In this document: piece after piece, positions 24,603 to 64,000 of the stretch
Layout of the letters: each line of letters opens with the position of its first letter
Numbering within the stretch: position 1 is the stretch's first letter
Assembly: GCA_036898135.1 (NCBI GenBank)
Contig: CM072514.1
Coordinates: forward strand, 6,758,637 to 6,822,636
DNA from: Oncomelania hupensis
Lineage: Eukaryota; Mollusca; Gastropoda; Littorinimorpha; Pomatiopsidae
Reading direction: 5' to 3'
DNA length: 64,000 bases
The notes under the pieces: model-generated
The model's input: only the letters and a program-made list of their open reading frames with translations
What the model was told of the DNA's origin: nothing
The model's database searches: none
Program-made: the position numbers and the translations under genes

Positions 24603-25870
24603 TATACACGTACTTCAAACAGCACTCTAGATGTCGGTTAGTTGGTCGGTCCATCGCTCCGAGTTTCACTTTAGTGTTGAAAACCCACTTTTGAGCTTAT
24701 CTCAATAATAACTTGTACTTGTACTTTCTAAAAGGTTATTGCGCTTCACCTTTTTCTAAACACGGTTTGCGCTGTATCATAATAAATAAATAAATAAATA
24801 AATAGAATTGGCTGAGCCGATTGCCATAAGTTTTGCCTTGCAGATAGTTCGGACAGTGGCCTATCTATCATTAACTGAGTCAGTGTTGTTTCTTTTTTCT
24901 TCGTTAGGATTAGGCCGAGTCACAATACTGCCAAGACAATCAACACTTTTGGGAAAAAGCCTATTTTTCCGCTGTGTGTGAATGTATGGAAACACATTTT
25001 GAATGGTTTTCCATCTTGATTTTTAATTAGTTTAGTGTTGTTTTTTTTAAATAACACCAGCGGCAGACATGAAAGCTTCGCGAATTACTCCAACCAATAA
25101 ATGAACATTACGAGTTGATTCTTCCTAAATTGATACACAACATCAAAGTTGAGCTGAGTCTTTAACCAATCTAATACAACAGGCACTACAGTATACGTCC
25201 ATTCGAGATGATGATGATGATGATGATGATGACGATGACGATGATTCGTATACTTATATATTACATATTCTTCGTATTAATGCTGCATGGAGAGACAGAG
25301 TATGGGTGATTTTCATAATAGCTGGAGTGAAAGTAACGAATGTCACTAACTGTAAACTACTTGACTCATCTAAATTTGCAATCATTGTTTGCTTTCTCTG
25401 AGACACGGATATACAATAAATCGGTGAAAGCATAGCAGGGACATAAGCGAATATAACAAGGCTACACTCCTTGATTTTCTCGTAATGATTTCAATCTACA
25501 GTTCAACAGTCAAAGTTTGCTTATAACAACCACGCACTACGATGTATCATTGAACAAAATAATATTAAATTCAGTTCAACAGATCGTTGTTACCATCACA
25601 GAAATTATGTATAGCCCTTTGAATCACAATCAGAATCCGAATAATTTAGTTTGCCCTCAACAAAAAGCAAGGAACATTATTTAGCAGTGTACTGTACAAT
25701 AAGCATTGGCAGTCACACTCACACAGTTATGTACACCCAATATACAATAAAACATCAGTCCATAACAGCATGTAACACCAAACTTCCATTCATCCATTTC
25801 CTCTCAACTCCCAACTGGAGTGAAAACAACCCCAAACATGCAGCCTCTCTCCCTTCCTCCCCTGCACACT
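24603..25870. other. stretch without recognisable gene
   Basis: AT-rich with a short ATAA array (24779-24804) and a GAT array (25205-25245). No coding or transposon match recognised. Confidence 0.55.
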
Positions 25871-25873
25871 CCT

Positions 25874-26350
25874 CCACCCCAAGCCACGGTATGTACAACC
25901 ACCCCAAGCCACGGTATGTACAACCACCCCAAGCCACGGTATGTACAACCACCCCAAGCTACAGCATTATACAACCACTCCAAGTCACAGTATGTACAAC
26001 CACCCCAAGTCACAGTATGTACAACCACCCCAAGTCACAGTATGTACAACCACCCTAAGCCACGGTATGTACAACCACCCCAAGCCACAGTGTGTACAAC
26101 CACCCCAAGCCACGGCATGTACAACCACTCCAAGCCACGGCATGTACAACCACCCCAAGTCACAGTATGTACAACCACCCCAAGTCACAGTATGTACAAC
26201 CACCCCAAGTCACAGTATGTACAACCACCCCAAGTCACAGTATGTACAACCACCCCAAGCCACATTATGTACAGCCACCCCAAGTCACAGTATGTACAAC
26301 CACCCCAAGCCACAGTATGTACAACCACCCCAAGCCACGGCATGTACAAC
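25874..26350 (+). repeat. 25-bp minisatellite, left part
   Basis: About 19 copies of CCCCAAGCCACGGTATGTAC plus AACCA, with variants at GCC/GTC and CGG/CAG. Because 25 is not a multiple of three, all three frames carry the same 25-residue cycle. The long open frames here are therefore artefacts. Confidence 0.97.
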
Positions 26351-27879
26351 TGTCACAAACGGACAATTATCTCTGGCGCTGCCTGCGTCCCGTCTCCACA
26401 TCCTTGCCCGCCGGCTAAGCCAACTAAGCCCCGCCCCTCGGGAATCGCCCTTGAAGCCGCCAACTGGCCAAACCACTTGGTCAGTCTTCAGCCGTCAGCC
26501 CCTGTAAGCACAACTGCCTGCCGAGGGGACGCCGCACCACGTTGTGACCCCTGAGCCTCGGCAATATTCTTGTGTTCTACCCGTTCATGGTCAAGGTAAG
26601 AGAGGAAACTTACTTTATATCATTTAGCATTCCCATCACCCGTCGATGTCCCAACATGTTCGTATGTCCTGTAGATATGTACGTTCGTGTCTGTGGTTTT
26701 GTCTTGATGTGTTGATTGAGATATGCATTTTATTCCTTGTATATATTATCCACATTTTGATTGCCATCCATGCCATGTTTGTATTTATACCTGTATGTCC
26801 CCTGCTAGACCCTTGTATAAATCTCCCATGCCATGTTGTCCCACCACCTAGATTAAAGTCCCCCCACCCTTGCCTACAACCCCCATTGTCCTGTATTTAT
26901 CCCCTTTGCTTCTCCCATGTTCCTATTGTATAGATATCCACCCCTGTTGTCCATCACCCCATCTTAAGGCGCCGAAGTTATTACCTATTAGCGGCCGCCA
27001 GTAAACTCCACCAAAGCCCCATAGCCATTGTTGCAATTGTTGGACTGTTGAGACGAACCCGGTCAACTCTTGGCCGGTGCGTCCAAATTTGAAAATCTGA
27101 TTGGCATGCGCGCTAACCGGCGCAGCATCCAGAGTGTGTGTACACCGCTGATCTTGAGTCGATACTACGTTACAGAACGGGCTCCTATACCGGCTGCTAC
27201 GAGACTCAAGACCCGCTGCGTGCGACCCTGACAACCTGGTCGTCACTGAGAAGCGTTGAAACGAAACCCTGCTACCGGTCAGCAACGAAGTCCGCACGCA
27301 CCGAACAACCTGTTACTCAAGAAGTTGATCCAATGACCTGCATTGGCCAAACTGACGCTAACGCCTGAACCATTGCACAATCGCCATCCAGAACCGAGAG
27401 ACAACCTCCGCCCCTACACTATTCCAGCTAAGTGCCCACCAAGCGCACACCACAATCCTGAGATAATCTGGCTAGCCACGCGCAGAATCCAGATACCCTC
27501 CTGCCTAGTGATGACATCAGTCCTCAATCGCCCTAGTATCCCCCAAACTGCCAACCCAGAATAGCTCCAAGATACTCTGGACGCTCATAGACTATTACCA
27601 GTGACTCATCCTTCAGCTTACCTAATTCAGCCGACCTACTTCTATTTAATAAAATTGACTAGTATTATATTATAAACACCTGACTTCCCCCTTGTTTCAA
27701 ATTCTCTACTAGTTAGTTGGTATTCTTCTCGTCTGGCCTTTTGACTGTCTATCATTCCTTAGTATTTCCCAGCATTATTTCCCTGAATGTCGCCGCGAGT
27801 TGGCCTAGACAAGGGAGGCAACACAGCGCGGGGGAATAATTGCTAATCCTCATCCCCCCAACCCCCTTTATTCGTGACA
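26351..27879 (+). mobile_element. solo LTR inside the minisatellite
   Basis: 1529 bp beginning TGTCACAAAC and ending TTTATTCGTGACA, so the termini are TGTCAC...GTGACA. It is flanked on both sides by the 5-bp repeat ACAAC (26346-26350 and 27880-27884), and on both sides by the same 25-bp minisatellite. No gag or pol is present. A possible AATAAA is at about 27646. Strand is a guess from that signal. Its LTR family is not matched to the other two in the window. Confidence 0.8.
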
Positions 27880-28065
27880 ACAACCACCCCAAGCCACGTC
27901 ATGTACAACCACCCCAAGCCACGGCATGTACAACCACCCCAAGCCACGGCATGTACAACCACCCCAAGCCACAGTATGTACAACCACCCCAAGTCACAGT
28001 ATGTACAATCACCCCAAGTCACAGTATGTACAACCACCCCAAGTCACGGCATGTACAACCACCGG
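27880..28065 (+). repeat. 25-bp minisatellite, right part
   Basis: About seven further copies of the same unit as 25874-26350, continuing after the solo LTR. Confidence 0.97.
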
Positions 28066-28124
28066 GCAAAGCTCAGAGGCTCCACTCCCGTGTTCATTGG
28101 TCATTCGCTTAGCCAACTGTCCTT

Positions 28125-28452
28125 ACCTCCATCCATGAAAACGACAGCAACATAAAGCAGTAATCAAATAATAATAGTAACCATCGTAGTAATCATCAAC
28201 ACATACACCTCCATCCACGAAAACGACAGCAACATAAAGCAATAATCAAATAATAATAGTAACCATCGTAGTAATCATCAACACATACACCTCCATCCAC
28301 GAAAACGACAGCAACATAAAGCAATAATCAAATAATAATAGTAACCATCGTAGTAATCATCAACACATACACCTCCATCCACGAAAACGACAGCAACATA
28401 AAGCAATAATCAAATAATAATAGTAACCATCGTAGTAATCATCAACACATAC
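28125..28452 (+). repeat. 82-bp tandem repeat, four copies
   Basis: Unit starts ACCTCCATCCACGAAAACGA and ends CATCAACACATAC. Copies start at 28125, 28207, 28289 and 28371, almost identical. Confidence 0.95.
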
Positions 28453-28496
28453 AAATATCAATCCACCTACCACGCTTGTGGTTGCTTTTAGAAAAT

Positions 28497-28566
28497 ACCT
28501 TTTTATTACCAATATTGGTAAATAAATAACTATGTCGTTATTACCAATATTGGTAAATAAATACCT
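28497..28566 (+). repeat. 35-bp tandem duplication
   Basis: Two copies containing TTACCAATATTGGTAAATAA, itself centred on a palindrome (ACCAATATTGGT). Confidence 0.85.
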
Positions 28567-28862
28567 ATGTCGTTTATGAATACAATAAAAACATGACAAA
28601 TAAACGACAATTCTGAAATAAAATAATGTTTTTCTTTAAAATAAAAAAACTTATTTTAGAAACTCATTCATATTTAATACTTACATCTTAGACCCCTCTA
28701 TCACACGTGCCACAATAAAAAACACACACCACAACTTTTATAATTATTAATTATTTTTGTTATAATGTCACTTATTGTTTTAAATCTACAGCTTAATTGT
28801 GTTTTCCTTAATTATCACGAATATTTTGTGTTGTTTAAAGTGTCATAACAGTACACAAATGC

Positions 28863-28983
28863 CCTCTCTCTCTCTCTCTCTCTCTCTCTCGAAGAAGAAG
28901 AAGAAGAAGAAGAAGAAGAAGAAGAAGAAGAAGAAGAAGAAGAAGAAGAAGAAGAAGAAGAAGAAGAAGAAGAAGAAGAAAAG
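28863..28983 (+). repeat. (CT)n-(GAA)n array
   Basis: Short CT run followed by about 30 GAA units. Confidence 0.97.
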
Positions 28984-29596
28984 AAGACTACTGCATTATA
29001 TTGTGTTGCGGAACATAGGCCTACGTGGTATTAGTTTCATTTAAAATGTGGGAGCTCAAACGTGACAGTTTACACCATTTATCATCGCTGTGATGTTAAG
29101 TAGTTAAGGATGTTTGTCTACCTAGTTAAGGATGCCAACGTGACCACCAACGGCTCTACAATTATTTGCAGTCATCTATCTTTCTTCTCCACTTTGGAAA
29201 GGACATTGTGTAGGCGTGTAGGCAGCAATAATTGTCTCTTTGAACAACACTGTCGACCTATATTCTGAATGTGAATGTCACATATTCTACTTCGGAATAA
29301 TTAACTTTTAAAAACAATGGACAGAGTTATCTACCCTTCTGCCAACCCCAACCCTATTTGCTTCCTAGTTTGTGATGTAAGCTACAGCCCACCACCCCTA
29401 TCTCCCCACTCACTCCACCCCTTAACTCCCTCCACCTCAGGCACAAGTCACTTAACAGAGTTACACAATTGGCGCGTTTGCACGTGCATCATGCACCACA
29501 GAGCTCTGCAGCGATTGATTTGTTGTAATTTACTACTACTACAAACGTATTTGTTGTAACGGATCCTTTCCTACATGTAATGTAACCTATGTAATA

Positions 29597-29629
<33 letters not shown>

Positions 29630-30300
29630 TGTATTGTGTGATTACATGCAGATGCACGCAAGGGTACAAATGTTGTGTATCTGGTATGTTTGTTTGAGCT
29701 GAATATTATACTGTAAAAACGTAATTGAGTGTGTGGGTGTGTGTGGGTGTGTGTGTGTGATTTGTGTGTGTGTGTGTGGTTTTTTTGTGTGTTTTTTTTT
29801 CCCTCAATGTTATGTTACTATCCCATTTCTGTCACTGTGTTTATTGCCATTATAAAATCTTGTCTTGTCTTGCAAAGCGACAACCCACATTTTTCTTTCT
29901 GAGAAATAAAGAATGCATTGACTTGACTTGACTTGACTTGACTTGATAATAGGCTTCATTCATAAAACTTCTCCTAATCTTTAACTACCAGCTTGAAGAG
30001 AAGTTCGCGAGTCTGGTAACACCAATCAACGATGTGTATAAAAGCGGCGGAAGTGGACCGCAAGTACCAGGATACCCAGCAAGTGAGATCAGAGGTCAAG
30101 ACGATGCTGCCAAGCACGCGATTCCACGGCAGTGTTGTTGTGGAGACGATGGCATGTGCAATTAATGGCCTGTGGGATACAGATTTTAGATTAATTATAC
30201 AATTTAATCTTCCAATCTGTCCCTTAACCAATTAACACAATAAAGTACCTTAGGCAGTTATTTTGAAAATCATATCACACACACATAAGCACACGGACAC
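28984..30300. other. no gene; probable LINE 3' tail near 29880-29946
   Basis: Contains GT-rich runs (29600-29640, 29730-29780) and AATAAAGAATGCATTGACTTG leading into (ACTTG)n at 29919-29945, the look of a non-LTR 3' end. The stretch 29990-30190 is GC-richer with a TATAAAAG word, but no gene can be supported. Confidence 0.4.
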
Positions 30301-30319
30301 ACGGCATCACACACACACA

Positions 30320-30357
<38 letters not shown>

Positions 30358-30429
30358 CACACACACACCATCATCTTCGTGTCTTTAAACAAATTTAAAC
30401 ACCTCCCCCTTAACATCCCTCACCTTATT

Positions 30430-30520
<91 letters not shown>

Positions 30521-30556
30521 TACTACCACTACTACTACTCCTACTGCTAAAAAGAC

Positions 30557-30607
<51 letters not shown>

Positions 30608-30631
30608 TATTATTATTATTATTATTATTAA

Positions 30632-30689
<58 letters not shown>

Positions 30690-30715
30690 ATTATTATTAT
30701 TATTATTATTATTTA
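30301..30715. repeat. compound array: (CA)n, (CTA)n, (AAT)n, (ATT)n
   Basis: CA-rich 30301-30369, CTA 30430-30545, AAT 30558-30607, then ATT to 30712. The AAT-to-ATT flip makes an inverted repeat. Confidence 0.95.
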
Positions 30716-31024
30716 GTTATTCATTGCTTACAGGGTCCAGCGGACTGCACAGAGCCGAATCAGGACCACAATATCAGGACCACAACTTGGTTGAAAGAGG
30801 ACTCACTCCTGATCTGTATAAAAGATCTGCTGAAAAAACCCTAGTGGTAACACTGAAGGGACTACACCAGCCGATCACTTTACAATAAAGACATCCCACG
30901 TAGGGAAAGAACAAATGAGAGTAACAGAAACAGTGGAAATGTAAAGCATTAATTTCCAGAAAGTGGGGATACCATTTATGAAAAAAAAAAAAAAAACACC
31001 AAAAAAACGGCACCCCCACGAGGG

Positions 31025-31026
<2 letters not shown>

Positions 31027-31105
<79 letters not shown>

Positions 31106-31130
31106 CAGACTTCAGACTTCAGACTTCAGA
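31027..31130 (+). repeat. (GA)n then (ACTTCAG)4
   Basis: About 75 bases of GA followed by four 7-bp ACTTCAG units. Confidence 0.95.
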
Positions 31131-31390
31131 ACTTTATTTTTAAAGTTTAAGATTTTTGGCATGAGCCTATTCTTACAATTAGACCTTTTATAATACGATA
31201 AAGATAGCATCAAAATGTACTATACCGTTATAACATTTAAAAAAAAAACGTTTATTACAACAAATACAAAAAGACAAAAGCCCAACCACCATTACTGCTA
31301 CAACTATATATATCACCACTACTACTTTGACAAACGGCTAGAAACATTAACAGCAAATCTTTTTTAGGAGACAATAACAATGAAACAATC

Positions 31391-31500
<110 letters not shown>

Positions 31501-31929
31501 TTTATATAACGAAGGAAGTAGAAATAAGCAGTGGTCTGCATTTTTACATCTGACCCGTACCATAAAGATGGACTAGTCTACTGAAACTACAAATCAACCA
31601 TACAACAATTGCATGTTTACAGATAAACTTGAGTAAGAACACACATATGTACATGAGATGCATTGCATGGAATTGGGGATGAGGTTGCACCTCAATTTCA
31701 TATTTATTTAACATTTATAGCATACTAAAGATCAATTGGTTTGTAAGCAACAAAGCTTAGATGATATTATACACATTTACTAGCACATATGAATAATTGT
31801 CTAAAATCAATGAAATAAAACAATAATATATTGCATAAAATCATCAGTAGCAAAGAACACAAGTGTTTCTTACATTTACAGCGATGGCAGCGTTTATTTT
31901 GACTTCATAAGATGGGAAGCATATTTGTA

Positions 31930-32245
31930 CTAAAGCATTCAAGTGGTAGTTTGTCTCAGCAAGTTTGGGAGAGAGTTCCAGAGACTGCTACCTGAATAAA
32001 TTAAACTACACTTAAACAGATCAATCCGAGGGAGAGAGTGTTCAGTCTCATGACTTAGCGTGAAGTTCTCAAAGTGAATATTGAGCGTATGGTTTCTGTT
32101 ACATAACCAGTAATAATTTTGTGCATAATTTTGTAAACACTCTTTATAGGTCTCTACAGGTAGTTCATCATTTTTATTTTCCATCCTTCCGTGCTCCAAC
32201 AGTATATCCTCAAAGGACATGGAGATTTTATTGGCGCGATACAAA
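31930..32245 (-). mobile_element. LINE C-terminal fragment
   Basis: The minus frame reads KECLQNYAQNYYWLCNRNH and then SLIYSGSSLWNSLPNLLRQ. YSG..LWNSLP is a common C-terminal signature of non-LTR (Jockey/CR1-like) reverse transcriptases. Only the last 90 or so residues are present; the poly-Asp start of the frame is the CAT array at 32250-32338. Clade is uncertain. Confidence 0.6.
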
Positions 32246-32249
32246 TAGA

Positions 32250-32256
32250 CAACAAC

Positions 32257-32336
<80 letters not shown>

Positions 32337-32338
32337 TA
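32250..32338 (+). repeat. (CAT)n microsatellite
   Basis: About 29 CAT units with one early variant. Confidence 0.97.
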
Positions 32339-32539
32339 TAAGCCAACCTTACTTTTAGTGAATTTCTAAGTTTATGTTGTCTAATTCAGAAAGGGTTGCT
32401 TTCTTTAACAGGATGTGTACTCTAATAAGTGGTTTAATTGTATAGGATAGATGCGTAATCAATGACTGACTGACTATGTGCATTTTAAAAATAACGTCCT
32501 TGCACCAACAGAAAGTGCTTGATTCTAGTTAGAAGATAC

Positions 32540-32547
32540 ACTTAGAA

Positions 32548-32604
<57 letters not shown>

Positions 32605-32775
32605 TATGTGTTTGTGTGTGGGTGAGTGTGTGCGCGCGCGTGTGTGTGTTCATGTGTGTGCCAGTTAATATATACATTATAGTGTGTGCGTGTGTGTGTG
32701 TGTATGCGTGTGTGTGTTGGTAAAACATGTGTGTGAGAGTGTGAGGGCGCGAGCGCGAGGGCAGGCGTGTGTGTA
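32540..32775 (+). repeat. (GA)n followed by GT-rich simple sequence
   Basis: GA run to about 32602, then GT-rich sequence with GC-alternating words (GCGCGCG). Confidence 0.9.
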
Positions 32776-32904
32776 CACGCGTTGTGCCTATTATATATAG
32801 CTATACAATTCATTTTATAATTATAAAATATCTTTAATACACGTAAAATGTATGTGGTATAAATATAATGAAAATAATTATTTAATTTACAAATGGCGCT
32901 CCAT

Positions 32905-33012
32905 AGGTGCGTGTGTGCGTTTGTGTGTGTGTGTGTGCATGTGTATGCGTGGGTGTGCGTGCGTGTGTGTGTGCGTGGGCTTGCGTGTGTGTGCGTGTGT
33001 GTGTTTGTGCGA
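32905..33012 (+). repeat. GT-rich simple sequence
   Basis: Imperfect TGTGTGCG-type repeats about 340 bases upstream of the receptor start codon. Confidence 0.9.
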
Positions 33013-33351
33013 TCCCTTCATGGACTGTAATTTCTACTTGGTGGACTACTTCAGTCAATGCCCACGTCCATGCATGTTGGAAAGTTTTGCAGTACGGGTC
33101 CGGTCTGTTCAAGAGCTTCCTGCATGTCTTCTTAATAAATACCATCACAAGTGTTAGTGCACGGTCTCAGTCCAGTTTCCTTTACGCTACGGTGTCCGGG
33201 GACTCAACTCTACACTACTACTGCACGGTCATAGGCTTGAGTTGATACTTCTTCCATTCGTCCTGAACGCTGATGCATTAAGACGTTCCACTAATTTGTT
33301 CTTCATTCCTTGTAGAAGTTTCTTTGGAGACTGTACCAGCGTGTAGCCAGG

Positions 33352-63739
<30,388 letters not shown>

Positions 63740-63825
63740 GTTAGTCTGTTTGCTTGTGTGGTCGTTATCATATGTTTGCATAACCGGTGCAGAATAGGAT
63801 ATGGCGCCAAGATGTCTGTCCGTCT

Positions 63826-63913
63826 GTTCAAAAGTCGAGTGTGCTGCTTTATCGTCTGCTTGTCTGTCCGTTCAAGAGTCGAGTGTGCTGCTTTATCGTC
63901 TGCTTGTCTGTCA
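63826..63913 (+). repeat. 44-bp tandem duplication
   Basis: Two copies starting GTTCAAAAGTCGAGTGTGCT and GTTCAAGAGTCGAGTGTGCT. Confidence 0.9.
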
Positions 63914-64000
63914 GAATGCCGGTCTGTTTGTCTTTATATGATATCTACTTGCCTGCTTGCTTTTCTGACAGTGTCTGTCTAACCGGTTTCTTTTTTCTTT

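Noticed and set aside
25820..26554. 244-residue and other frames rich in Thr, Pro, Tyr and Gln
   Set aside because: 25-bp minisatellite read in rotating frames; no start context, no splice sites, and the end lies in a solo LTR.
25874..28065. Regular short repeats resembling a CRISPR array
   Set aside because: Units are directly adjacent with no spacers, and the genome is eukaryotic.
30032..30235. 67-residue + frame starting MCIKAAEVDRKYQ
   Set aside because: No family, no splice support, and it lies between a LINE tail and simple repeats; not enough to call a gene.

Overview
The window is eukaryotic and looks like an invertebrate, most probably molluscan or another lophotrochozoan, genome. 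The reasons are intron-rich coding sequence with GT-AG boundaries, very dense microsatellites, tRNA-headed SINEs, RTE-type LINEs and Gypsy-type elements of the Gmr1 kind. No rRNA, CRISPR or bacterial-style operon is seen. The organism call is inference; the sequence alone does not name a species.

The main gene is on the + strand at 33352-63739. Thirteen exons with compatible phases can be joined into 3321 coding bases (1107 codons). They encode the extracellular half of an adhesion G-protein-coupled receptor. In order these are: signal peptide, galactose-binding (F5/8C or fucolectin-like) domain, two EGF-like exons, a 449-codon Thr-rich mucin-like exon, an HRM-like cysteine module, a GAIN domain with an Asn/Ser-rich insertion, and a GPS with the His-Leu|Thr cleavage signature. 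The seven-helix part would lie beyond the right edge. A second, weakly supported pair of exons (856-970 and 1654-1800, +) may be the 3' end of an unrelated cysteine-containing protein gene.

Region by region: 1-2.8 kb has a SINE, the possible exon pair and triplet arrays. 2.8-5.4 kb is AT-rich with no gene. 5.4-8.8 kb is a mosaic of RTE LINE copies in opposite orientations, one split by a CR1-like LINE. 9.1-10.1 kb has a palindromic repeat and a SINE nested at the tip of a small hAT element. 10.8-17.8 kb has two LTR-like copies and a decayed Gypsy element, itself hit by a SINE. 19.0-24.6 kb has a Harbinger exon, two RTE fragments and an I-like LINE end. 25.9-28.1 kb is a 25-bp minisatellite split by a solo LTR. 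28.1-33.3 kb is mainly simple repeats. From 33.35 kb onward is the receptor gene. Its intron 3 carries a very young LTR retrotransposon (37760-45051) and a Tc1/mariner element (about 45275-46893). Its intron 7 carries a full-length, open RTE LINE (54183-57530).

Three points stand out. Both Gypsy-type elements place integrase before reverse transcriptase, and the young one has lost most of its integrase although its LTRs are almost identical. The RTE LINE is intact, with 12-bp target duplications. An intronic hairpin (58297-58383) has 31-nt fully pairable arms. All coordinates and translations were read by eye; no database search or alignment program was run.
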